NCBI GenBank assembly: GCA_963695805.1
Contig: CAVOHV010000006.1
Location: 131,619 to 195,618 of the forward strand
Length of the DNA: 64,000 nt
Origin: DASUPK01 sp963695805
Lineage (GTDB): Bacteria; Actinomycetota; Thermoleophilia; Solirubrobacterales; 70-9
Direction of reading: 5' to 3'
A program made the translations under genes and the position numbers. Of this stretch, positions 1 through 6,259 are shown piece after piece. Position 1 is the first letter of the stretch; the number at the start of each line of letters is the position of its first letter. The notes under the pieces are model-generated. The model worked only from the letters and a program-made list of their open reading frames with translations, searched no databases and was not told where the DNA came from.

Positions 1-201
1 ACCGATGTCCGGTGGATCCGCAGCTACGTGATCGCCGAGGAGGACGGCACCCTCGGCAGCGTCTGCATCTACCAGGCCACCTCACCCGAGGCGATCCGCA
101 AGCACGCGCATCGCGTCGGCATGCCGGCCGACGAGATCCTCCCGGTTGCCGACACCGTGGTCATCCGTCCCGATCCGGTGAAGGAGAACGTCACCTCCTG
201 A
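1..201 (+). CDS. DUF4242 family protein, C-terminal part
   Basis: The frame is open from the first base and ends at TGA 199-201, giving 66 residues of a protein whose start lies outside the window. The readable part (IRSYVIAEEDGTLGSVCIYQ, then AIRKHAHRVGMPADEI) matches the DUF4242 family, small ferredoxin-fold proteins that include the nickel-binding SCO4226 of Streptomyces. Metal binding is known for that relative only and is not shown here. About 60 nt separate it from glmU on the same strand. Confidence 0.75.
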   Translation, partial: TDVRWIRSYVIAEEDGTLGSVCIYQATSPEAIRKHAHRVGMPADEILPVADTVVIRPDPVKENVTS

Positions 202-249
202 GCGAGGCGCGGCGGGCGGCTCGATGCGGCCCGCCGCGCATCCTCGCAT

Positions 250-255
250 TACGCT
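250..255 (+). promoter_or_regulatory. -10 hexamer TACGCT, probable leaderless promoter of glmU
   Basis: TACGCT ends 6 nt before the glmU GTG, so transcription would begin at or next to the start codon. No convincing -35 box or Shine-Dalgarno sequence is seen. Inference from spacing. Confidence 0.45.
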
Positions 256-261
256 TTCGGG

Positions 262-1656
262 GTGAACGCTCCCACGGCCCTAGTCATGGCCGCAGGCCAG
301 GGCACGCGCATGCGGTCGGCGCTGCCGAAGGTCCTGCATGAGATTTGCGGGCGGCCCATGGTCGCCTGGCCGATTCTCGCCGCGAAGGAAGCCGGGGCCG
401 GGCGAGTCTGCGTGATCGTCTCGCCCGATCGCGACCTCTCCGCGGGCCTGCCAGACGGCACCGAGACGATCGTCCAGCCCGAGGCCGATGGCACCGGCGG
501 AGCGCTTCGCGCCGCCTCGGAGGTCGTGCGCTCCTCGGACACGGTCCTGATTCTCTCTGGCGATCATCCCCTCGTCTCGGCCGAGATCATCAACGAGCTG
601 ATCGCGACGCACCGGGGCGCCGACGCCGCCGCGACGGTCATGACCACGGAGATGGAGGACCCCGGTTCCTACGGGCGGATCGTCCGGAGCGTCGACGGCG
701 ACATCGAGCGCATCGTCGAGGCCAAGTCCCCGGGCGATGCCACGCCCGAGGAGCTCGCGATCAAGGAGGTCAACGCCGGGACCTACGCATTCGCTGGGCC
801 CGCCCTCGCCGACGCGCTGGAGCGGCTCGACAACGACAACGCGCAGGGCGAGTACTACCTCGGTGACGTCCTGCCGCTCCTCCTCGAGTCCGGCCTGCGC
901 ATCGTTGCCTACAGCGCCCCGGACCCAGGCGTCAACCTGGGGATCAACGACCGCGCCGACCTCGCCCGCGTCGCCGACGAGGCACGCCGCCGCATCCTGG
1001 TCGCCCACATGCGCGCCGGCGTCACGATCGAGGATCCGGGCGCCACCTGGATCGACGCAGACGTCGAGATCGCGGCCGACACCACGATCCTCCCCGGCAC
1101 GACACTGCGCGGCCGCTCCAGCATCGGGGGCGGCAGCACGATCGGCCCGATGACGACGCTGATCGACTCCCGCATCGGCGACCGGGCCACGGTGATCCAT
1201 TCCTACCTGACGTCGTGCGAGGTCGCGAACGAGGCGATGGTCGGCCCCTTCACCTACCTGCGCCCGAACGCCCGCATCGGCGAGGGCGCCAAGGCCGGCA
1301 CCTTCGTCGAGATCAAGAACTCGGAGATCGGCGCGGGCGCCAAGGTGCCCCACCTCTCCTACATCGGTGACGCCGAAGTGGGGGAGGGATCGAATCTCGG
1401 GGCGTCAACCGTCACCGCGAACTACGACGGCCGCAGCAAATATCGCACCAAGATCGGGAAGAACGTTCAGACCGGGGTAGACACGACGTTCGTCGCTCCC
1501 GTAGAAGTCGGCGACGACGCATACACTGGGGCCGGTTCGGTGATCACCGAGGACGTTCCGCCCGGGGGCCTCGGCATCTCGCGGGCGGAGCAGAAGAACG
1601 TCGAGGGCTACGCGGGCAAGAAGGCCAAGGAATCGAGCGAGGACGAGGACTCTTGA
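262..1656 (+). CDS. glmU: Bifunctional UDP-GlcNAc pyrophosphorylase / glucosamine-1-phosphate acetyltransferase
   Basis: GlmU makes UDP-N-acetylglucosamine for peptidoglycan in two steps: acetylation of glucosamine-1-phosphate, then uridylyl transfer. The 464-residue product is of normal family length. The N-terminal nucleotidyltransferase signature AAGQGTRMRSALPK is at residues 10-23, and from about residue 250 the chain is hexapeptide repeats of a left-handed beta helix (e.g. IGDGATVI-like steps), including the conserved THxSYxGD-like stretch (PHLSYIGDAEVG). The GTG start follows a -10 hexamer with no leader. Its stop overlaps the TTG start of prs by 3-4 nt, so the two are probably co-translated. 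Confidence 0.96.
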   Translation: MNAPTALVMAAGQGTRMRSALPKVLHEICGRPMVAWPILAAKEAGAGRVCVIVSPDRDLSAGLPDGTETIVQPEADGTGGALRAASEVVRSSDTVLILSGDHPLVSAEIINELIATHRGADAAATVMTTEMEDPGSYGRIVRSVDGDIERIVEAKSPGDATPEELAIKEVNAGTYAFAGPALADALERLDNDNAQGEYYLGDVLPLLLESGLRIVAYSAPDPGVNLGINDRADLARVADEARRRILVAHMRAGVTIEDPGATWIDADVEIAADTTILPGTTLRGRSSIGGGSTIGPMTTLIDSRIGDRATVIHSYLTSCEVANEAMVGPFTYLRPNARIGEGAKAGTFVEIKNSEIGAGAKVPHLSYIGDAEVGEGSNLGASTVTANYDGRSKYRTKIGKNVQTGVDTTFVAPVEVGDDAYTGAGSVITEDVPPGGLGISRAEQKNVEGYAGKKAKESSEDEDS

Positions 1657-2672
1657 GCACGATCGAGCAGACACAGCCGATGTCGGAGATCGTCCAGGAC
1701 TACCGCAAGCGCCTGATGGTCTTCGGCGGGCGGGCGTCCGGCGAGCTGGCCGCCCACATCGGCCGCAATCTCCAGGTCGAGCTCGGCGAGGTCACCCTGA
1801 AGACCTTCTCCGACGGCGAGATCTACTGCCGCTACGAGGAGTCGATTCGAGGCGCCGACGTCTTCATCGTTCAGTCGACCGCGGCCAACGAGCTCGAGGG
1901 GATGACACCGAACGACGCCCTGATGGAGCTGCTCGCGATGATCGACGCCGCGCAGGGCGCGTCGGCCCACCGGATCATCGCCGTGATGCCCTGGTACGGC
2001 TACGCGCGCCAGGACAAGAAGTCCGCCCCGCGTGAGCCGATCTCGGCGCGGATCGTCGCCAGGTGCCTGGAGGGCGTGGGCGTCGACCGCGTCCTCACGA
2101 TGGACCTGCACGCCGGCCAGGTGCAGGGCTTCTTCAACGTACCGCTCGACCACATGACCGCTATGCCGATGCTCACGCAGTGGATCGCGGATCACATCGA
2201 CGAGGAGCCGGTGATCGTCTCGCCCGACGCCGGGCGCGTGAAGACGGCGCGCAACTTCGCCCGCAAGATCGGCTCGACCTGGGCGGTGATGGAGAAGGAG
2301 CGCCCGGCCCAGCAGGTGGCGGAGATCGGCTACGTCGTCGGTGACGTCGAGAACAAGACGGCGGTGCTGGTCGACGACATGATCGACACCGCGGGCACGC
2401 TGACCGCGGCAGCGCGCGCAGTCATGGACGAGGGCGCGGCGCGCGTCATCGCGCTCGCCACCCACGGCGTCTTCTCCGGCCCGGCCTACGAGCGGCTCGC
2501 GGACTCCCCGATCGAACGCATCGTGGTCACCGACACCCTGCCGCAGCGGCCCGGCGCGCCCGACAAGATCACCGTCCTCTCCACCGCCCAGACGCTCGCC
2601 GACTCAATCCGGCGGATCTTCACGGACGACTCGGTCTCCGAGATCTTCGCCGGCGAGAACCAGCTCTTCTAG
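1653..2672 (+). CDS. prs: Ribose-phosphate pyrophosphokinase
   Basis: The enzyme makes PRPP from ribose-5-phosphate and ATP for nucleotide, histidine and tryptophan synthesis. Visible marks are the N-terminal FGGRASGELA, the metal/ATP region DLHAGQVQGFF and the PRPP-binding loop VLVDDMIDTAGTL. From the TTG at 1653 the product is 339 residues; an ATG at 1680 would give 330. I keep TTG because it overlaps the glmU stop. The last 17 bases including the stop (2656-2672) recur exactly at 4966-4982, so an element appears to have integrated here while restoring the C-terminus. The reading frame itself is intact. Confidence 0.96.
   Translation: MSTIEQTQPMSEIVQDYRKRLMVFGGRASGELAAHIGRNLQVELGEVTLKTFSDGEIYCRYEESIRGADVFIVQSTAANELEGMTPNDALMELLAMIDAAQGASAHRIIAVMPWYGYARQDKKSAPREPISARIVARCLEGVGVDRVLTMDLHAGQVQGFFNVPLDHMTAMPMLTQWIADHIDEEPVIVSPDAGRVKTARNFARKIGSTWAVMEKERPAQQVAEIGYVVGDVENKTAVLVDDMIDTAGTLTAAARAVMDEGAARVIALATHGVFSGPAYERLADSPIERIVVTDTLPQRPGAPDKITVLSTAQTLADSIRRIFTDDSVSEIFAGENQLF
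2656..2672. repeat. Putative attL core (17-bp direct repeat, copy 1)
   Basis: agaaccagctcttctag, the last 17 bases of prs including TAG. The match to 4966-4982 is exact and stops at both edges (preceding base g versus t, following base g versus t). Confidence 0.65.
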
Positions 2673-2708
2673 GGATAGCCGCATTCCAGAGCGGTTTAGG
2701 GCCGATTG

Positions 2709-2726
2709 GGACACGAAAGGGACACG
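2709..2726. repeat. Putative integrase arm-type repeat, copy 1
   Basis: ggacacgaaagggacacg, exact match to 4832-4849 in the same orientation. It is internally a tandem GGGACAC pair with an 11-nt period, like arm-binding sites of tyrosine recombinases. It lies 36 nt inside the putative attL core. Confidence 0.5.
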
Positions 2727-2742
2727 AGCGGTGGCGGACTAA

Positions 2743-3022
2743 GTGCCGAGAAAGAGCCAGCTCGTCTATGTCGATCTCCTCGACCGCCGACGAGCGACGA
2801 GCGACGCTTCGATGTGGCAGGCGCCCGTGCTCACGGTTGCGGCCCAGGCGTTTCTCCTTCAGGTCTTGTCTGACCAGGCCATCGACTGGTGGGCGCGACT
2901 GGTTCTCCTAATTGCCGGGCTGCTGTCCCATCCTCGCGGCGGTCTTCACGCTCTTACGAGGCCACAGCCGGGAGGTTCAGTTCACCGAGGCTGTGGAGGT
3001 CCACCTGGAGACGCGGACCTGA
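2743..3022 (+). pseudogene. Frameshifted small membrane protein of the integrated element
   Basis: From GTG 2743 the frame reads PRKSQLVYVDLLDRRRATSD and then a hydrophobic stretch up to about base 2925. It then becomes low-quality sequence (SHPRGGLHALTRPQ) and would end at 3027. In the +1 frame, bases 2930-3022 read ILAAVFTLLRGHS and EVQFTEAVEVHLET before TGA at 3020-3022, a natural-looking second membrane segment and charged tail. The simplest reading is one gene with a 1-nt insertion near the ccc at 2927-2929. Programmed frameshifting is less likely because there is no slippery heptamer. The function is unknown; short proteins of this kind are common in actinophage-like elements. Confidence 0.5.
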
Positions 3023-3026
3023 ACTG

Positions 3027-3218
3027 ATGGTCATCCGACTCTGCCTCGAGCGAGGCTGCCCGAACCCGGCTACTTTCCGAGGGCGCTGCGACCTCCACCG
3101 CCGCGGCCGCGAACGTGAGCGCTCCCAGGAGCGCCAGGGAGTGAGGAATCCCTACACCGACGCCACCGAGCGCCGCGACCAGGACCCCGACTACAGACCC
3201 TCGAAGCATCGTCGCTAG
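3027..3218 (+). CDS. Small Cys/Arg-rich protein of the integrated element
   Basis: 63 residues from ATG 3027, starting 4 nt after the stop of the preceding frame. The N-terminus CLERGCPNPATFRGRCDLH has the Cys-x4-Cys...Cys-x2-His pattern that opens many phage HNH-endonuclease proteins, but no HNH catalytic part follows. The rest is Arg/Glu-rich and ends in RRDQDPDYRPSKHRR. It is either a short zinc-binding protein in its own right or the surviving front of a truncated endonuclease. The 15-residue tail is duplicated downstream with only synonymous changes. Confidence 0.5.
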   Translation: MVIRLCLERGCPNPATFRGRCDLHRRGRERERSQERQGVRNPYTDATERRDQDPDYRPSKHRR

Positions 3219-3221
3219 TCG
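3170..3221 (+). repeat. 52-nt repeat encoding RRDQDPDYRPSKHRR-stop, copy 1
   Basis: 48 of 52 bases match 3428-3479. The four differences (ccc/cct, aga/cga, cat/cac, cgt/cgc) are all synonymous in the shared reading frame. Confidence 0.8.
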
Positions 3222-3270
3222 CGGCCGTAACCCTGCGGACGGGTCGTGCGCTTACAGAGTTAGAAACAAG

Positions 3271-3351
3271 GCCGGGAGCGGCGAAAACTCACAGTGCGCC
3301 GCTCCCGGCTGCTATCCAGAGACCCGTCCGGGGAGCACGGGCCTCGCTGGA
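3271..3351 (+). other. Strongly foldable stretch, possible structured RNA
   Basis: A perfect 13-bp stem gccgggagcggcg / cgccgctcccggc (3271-3283 with 3297-3309, 13-nt loop) is followed directly by a nested hairpin: outer stem tatccag/ctggata (3313-3319 with 3345-3351), inner stem cccgt/acggg. A T5 run occurs further on, near 3380. It lies between the two copies of the duplicated tail. No known RNA family is recognised; a terminator or small RNA of the element is possible. Confidence 0.4.
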
Positions 3352-3425
3352 TAACAAAACGCTGGGTCGAGCTCGGGTTTTTCAGTAGCGGGGGCAAAAC
3401 AGCCGCTGGGAGCGGGAAACCGCCG

Positions 3426-3476
3426 ATGCGCCGCGACCAGGACCCTGACTACCGACCCTCGAAGCACCGCCGCTAG
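3426..3476 (+). CDS. Possible 16-residue micro-ORF repeating the upstream tail
   Basis: ATG 3426 followed by RRDQDPDYRPSKHRR and TAG. A purine-rich stretch (gggagcggg) lies about 8 nt upstream and could serve as a ribosome-binding site. The frame can also be opened at 3294 to give 60 residues, but the extra part looks non-coding. The tail copy differs from 3170-3221 only at synonymous positions, which argues that it is or was translated. It may equally be the stump of a duplicated gene. Confidence 0.25.
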   Translation: MRRDQDPDYRPSKHRR

Positions 3477-3479
3477 TCG
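3428..3479 (+). repeat. 52-nt repeat encoding RRDQDPDYRPSKHRR-stop, copy 2
   Basis: Second copy of 3170-3221, in direct orientation, separated by 206 nt that contain the hairpin-rich stretch. Confidence 0.8.
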
Positions 3480-3832
3480 TTACCCGGCAGCCACCGCCGA
3501 GGCCGCGCCGTTTTCGCCCCCGCTGTTTCGACGACGAGCAGGATCTGCTTCACGGCGGTGTGCACAGCACCGATGTTGGCCGTCGCGTACGGGACTCCGG
3601 ACGACTGTTCGAGCGCCCCGATCGATCTAACCACCGGATCGTCGCCGTCATCGCTCGTCACCTCTTCGAGGATGGCATTGAAGATCAGAGCGACTCCCCA
3701 GGGTGTGGGATCGGTTGCCTGGAACTCACCCAAGCTGTCGTCAAGTTCGTCGAGGCGTTCGAGTAGATCTGGCTCGGCGATAGACCACATCTTGGAGATA
3801 GCGGTTCGCCCTAGCTGCAGCTTCCGACCCAC
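3473..3832 (-). CDS. Hypothetical protein of the integrated element
   Basis: 119 residues from GTG 3830-3832, no recognised domain. The middle (LLERLDELDDSLGEFQ, then WGVALIFNAILEEV) looks like soluble helical protein, and the product ends in a basic segment (ARPRRWLPGND). Codon use is reasonable but less GC-biased than in housekeeping genes. It is convergent with the micro-ORF, whose stop shares the ctag at 3473-3476. Two plus-strand frames over the same bases are weaker. It might be a phage-derived accessory protein. Confidence 0.45.
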   Translation of the reverse strand: MGRKLQLGRTAISKMWSIAEPDLLERLDELDDSLGEFQATDPTPWGVALIFNAILEEVTSDDGDDPVVRSIGALEQSSGVPYATANIGAVHTAVKQILLVVETAGAKTARPRRWLPGND

Positions 3833-3970
3833 CGAGAAGCGGCAGCAGCTCCGGGCCGGGGGAGGGTCGTGAGCGTGATCCGCCCATCTCGGAAACCGCC
3901 GATTGCCTCAGTACAAAGAAAACTCATTTTCCCGATGGAGAATCCGGAAAGGCTGCGATGATTCGGACCC

Positions 3971-4198
3971 GTGGGTGGATCCCGCGTCCAGTTATCGGAG
4001 TTCTCAGCCGCTCGCCAGCTGGGCAACCTCCGGGGCGAGCTCTCGTTCCCGCCGGCGCTTGGCGAGGGTTGGAGGATCGCGCCGGAGGGAGAGCGGGTCG
4101 TCGCCAGGCGTTGCTCCTGCGAGGAGCCGGTGCTCGACCACGAGCCCGATGGCGAGGCCCGGTGCGTCTTCTGTGGCCGAGAACCGACGATCCGGTGA
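3971..4198 (+). CDS. Small putative zinc-binding protein
   Basis: 75 residues from GTG 3971; an in-frame stop at 3959 limits any extension. The C-terminus carries C-S-C, then about 16 residues, then C-V-F-C-G-R, a four-Cys arrangement that could bind zinc. No clear ribosome-binding site. It lies inside the integrated element, 36 nt before uspA. Function unknown. Confidence 0.4.
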   Translation: MGGSRVQLSEFSAARQLGNLRGELSFPPALGEGWRIAPEGERVVARRCSCEEPVLDHEPDGEARCVFCGREPTIR

Positions 4199-4234
4199 TG
4201 ACATCCAGCTCTTCGACGTGGCAGGATCGCGTCG

Positions 4235-4717
4235 ATGAACGCCACCGCTCCGGTCCTCATCGCTTATGACGGCTCAGACGTGGCGCGTCGGGCCATCCAC
4301 AAAACCGCCGAGCTCTTCGGCTCACGCCGCGTACTAGTGCTGACGGTGTGGAAGCCGGGCCTTTCGGAAGACGAGGTCACCGCGACGCGAGGGGGCGCAC
4401 GGATAACCGCGCCTTCTTCGGTCGAGGTTGAAGGGGCAGATGAGGTTCACGACTCTCTTCAAGCTTCGGCCGAGCGCATCGCAGAGGAGGGGGCTGAGCT
4501 GGCGAAGTCGCTTGGACTTGAGACCGAGGCACTCCCCGTTCTCAACGAGGGCACCGTGGCCGAGACGATTATCGCGCTGGCCCGCAAGCGAGATGTGGCT
4601 GCCATCATCGTCGGCTCAAGGCGACTGAGCGGGCTTCGCGCCAGGTTGGAGGGGAGTGTCTCAATGGCCGTTCTGAAGCAGTCCCCATTCCCAGTCCTCA
4701 TCGTTCACGCGGGCTGA
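4235..4717 (+). CDS. Universal stress protein, UspA family
   Basis: 160 residues, a single Usp domain: the first strand VLIAYDGSDVARRA carries the conserved Asp, and the ATP-binding type G-2X-G-9X-G-S/T motif is approximated by VGSRRLSGLRARLEGSVS followed by PFPVLIVHAG. Such proteins bind ATP or AMP and accumulate under stress. The gene lies within the bracketed element, so it may be cargo. Nothing around it suggests a pathway. Confidence 0.85.
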   Translation: MNATAPVLIAYDGSDVARRAIHKTAELFGSRRVLVLTVWKPGLSEDEVTATRGGARITAPSSVEVEGADEVHDSLQASAERIAEEGAELAKSLGLETEALPVLNEGTVAETIIALARKRDVAAIIVGSRRLSGLRARLEGSVSMAVLKQSPFPVLIVHAG

Positions 4718-4831
4718 GCCGTGTTTCGCCTTCGGTGGTAACTGAGTCTCGCTGGTCCGCCATCGACTGGTCGCCGGCGATCGAGGCGGCGGCGGGCGAG
4801 GAGCGGCGACGCGCCGCGGCGGCCGGTTGAA

Positions 4832-4849
4832 GGACACGAAAGGGACACG
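4832..4849. repeat. Putative integrase arm-type repeat, copy 2
   Basis: Exact copy of 2709-2726 in the same orientation, 116 nt inside the right-hand 17-bp repeat. The rest of 4718-4965 holds no credible gene. Confidence 0.5.
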
Positions 4850-4965
4850 GGAGGTTTCACTCTCGTCACGCCTGACGGCGCGTGGGTCCCTCGGTTTCGA
4901 CACCTTTCCCCTGCACTGACGAATAACTAGGGACTTCCGGCACATTCCGCTGCCGTCTGCGTCCT

Positions 4966-4982
4966 AGAACCAGCTCTTCTAG
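4966..4982. repeat. Putative attR core (17-bp direct repeat, copy 2)
   Basis: Exact copy of the last 17 bases of prs. It ends 4 nt before the stop codon of the next chromosomal gene on the opposite strand, so the uninterrupted ancestor would have had prs and that lipoprotein gene tail to tail. Confidence 0.65.
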
Positions 4983-4986
4983 TTCT

Positions 4987-5421
4987 CTAATCGGAGACAG
5001 GCTTGCCGCGCGGCGCCGTTGGGCCGCTGCCGACGATCTTCCACTCGCCGTCTCGCCGCTCCAGGAATAGCGACAGCTTCACGCGCTTACCGTTCTCGCC
5101 GCGGGTGACGATGTGTGCCGTGGCCTTGTCTACGCCAGCCCCAACGGTGGTCAGCGTGTAGCTGTGGTGCGGGGCCCCCGACGTCTGTTCCTCGAGGAAA
5201 CCGACGCAATTGTCTCCGCCGAGTTGCCCTCGGAGCGGCTCTCCGAAGAGTTCGCAGACCCGCGCGTAATCCTGCGCGTTTTGGCCATCGACATACGCCT
5301 GGGCGGTCTCTCTGGCGCTCATCGAAGGATCGCCGCCATCCCCGTCATCTCCGCCGCAGCCGGCCAGCAGGACCGAGCAGGCTGCCCCGACCACCGCCAC
5401 ACGAATCGCCGCGCGCCTCAT
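4987..5421 (-). CDS. Secreted lipoprotein with NTF2-like domain
   Basis: 144 residues from ATG 5421; a TTG at 5454 would add 11. The N-terminus has a basic start (MRRAAIRVAVV), a hydrophobic stretch and the lipobox LLAGC, so it should be a membrane-anchored lipoprotein. A Gly/Asp linker follows. Then comes a region typical of the NTF2/SnoaL-like fold (ETAQAYVDGQNAQDYARVCE ... RRDGEWKIVGSG) found in many actinobacterial lipoproteins. Ligand unknown. Confidence 0.75.
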   Translation of the reverse strand: MRRAAIRVAVVGAACSVLLAGCGGDDGDGGDPSMSARETAQAYVDGQNAQDYARVCELFGEPLRGQLGGDNCVGFLEEQTSGAPHHSYTLTTVGAGVDKATAHIVTRGENGKRVKLSLFLERRDGEWKIVGSGPTAPRGKPVSD

Positions 5422-5482
5422 CGGCGCAGAGTGAAGCATCTGGGGCGGCTCCAACGATCTGGTCGTCTAGGGTGGTCCGCCA

Positions 5483-6259
5483 ATGTCCGCCGAGCCGGCA
5501 GAGGGCAAGGACGGGGAGCGGGAGGGCATCCCGGCCTACAGGCGTGTCGGTCACAAGGGAGCCGACGCGATCGTCACGGGCAACACCGCCGACAGCTTCG
5601 ATAGGGCGGTCGAGGTCGGCGTGGACATGATCGAGTTCGACGTCCTCCGCGAGCAGGATGGCAGGCTGATCGTCGCCCACGACCACCACGACGCGGTGAG
5701 GCGCAAGCCGATGGACCTGACCGAGGCGCTCGACCTCTTCCTGAAGCCTCCGCTGGAAGAGGTCGAGATCGACTGCGACCTGAAGCTCGCGGGCAGCGAG
5801 GCCGAGCTCGCCGGGGCTCTCTCGGGTCGGGGGTTGGTGGAGCGAGCGATGGTCTCGACGATGGAGGTCGAGAGCCTGATCAAGCTCCGCAAGCTCGAGC
5901 CCGACCTGCGTCTCGGCTGGACCTACCCGAAGACCCGCCGCGACTGGACGCAGTACAGCTGGGCGGGCCCCGCCCTCCGGGCCGGGCTCTCGGCGATCCG
6001 CCGCCGCTTCCCCGCCATCCTGGAGAAGAAGGCTCCGAAGCTCGGCGTGAACGCGGTCTGGGCGTACCACCCGATCATCACGTCGCGTCTGGTGGACGCC
6101 GCGCGAAACGCCGGGGTGGAGCTGATCGCCTGGACCGTCGACGACGCCGAGCGGATGCGCGAGCTGCTGGCCATGGGCGTCAACGGGATCTGCTCGAACG
6201 ATCCCCGCCTCTTCGAGATGGCGGAGCGCCAGGTCGCGGCGGCGGCCGCCGAAAGCTAG
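5483..6259 (+). CDS. Glycerophosphodiester phosphodiesterase
   Basis: 258 residues with the GDPD TIM-barrel pattern: GHKGA (usual HRG, here His-Lys-Gly), NTADSF, the metal ligands E-x-D in IEFDV, HDHH with the second catalytic His, and the closing AWTVDDAERM ... GVNGICSNDP. These enzymes release glycerol-3-phosphate from glycerophosphodiesters of phospholipid turnover. There is no signal peptide, so a cytoplasmic site is expected. It overlaps the convergent UbiB-like gene by 4 nt. Confidence 0.88.
   Translation: MSAEPAEGKDGEREGIPAYRRVGHKGADAIVTGNTADSFDRAVEVGVDMIEFDVLREQDGRLIVAHDHHDAVRRKPMDLTEALDLFLKPPLEEVEIDCDLKLAGSEAELAGALSGRGLVERAMVSTMEVESLIKLRKLEPDLRLGWTYPKTRRDWTQYSWAGPALRAGLSAIRRRFPAILEKKAPKLGVNAVWAYHPIITSRLVDAARNAGVELIAWTVDDAERMRELLAMGVNGICSNDPRLFEMAERQVAAAAAES

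Larger units (their letters stand above)
2656..4982. mobile_element. Small decayed integrated element in the 3' end of prs
   Basis: Seen: an exact 17-bp direct repeat agaaccagctcttctag at 2656-2672 (end of prs) and 4966-4982, and an exact 18-bp direct repeat at 2709-2726 and 4832-4849 built from two GGGACAC units. Short genes with weaker codon bias lie between, one of them frameshifted. Known: tyrosine integrases often use 3' ends of genes as attB and bind tandem arm-type repeats near each end. Inferred: a remnant of an integrative element about 2.3 kb long that has lost its integrase. No recombinase frame is present between the repeats. The uspA inside may be cargo or may have been trapped. 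Confidence 0.6.

Noticed and set aside
3294..3425. Longer reading of the micro-ORF (60 codons)
   Set aside because: The added part crosses the strong hairpins and has no natural protein character.
2673..4965. An integrase or excisionase gene inside the prs-linked element
   Set aside because: No frame shows a tyrosine or serine recombinase pattern (no R-H-R-Y box, no resolvase start).
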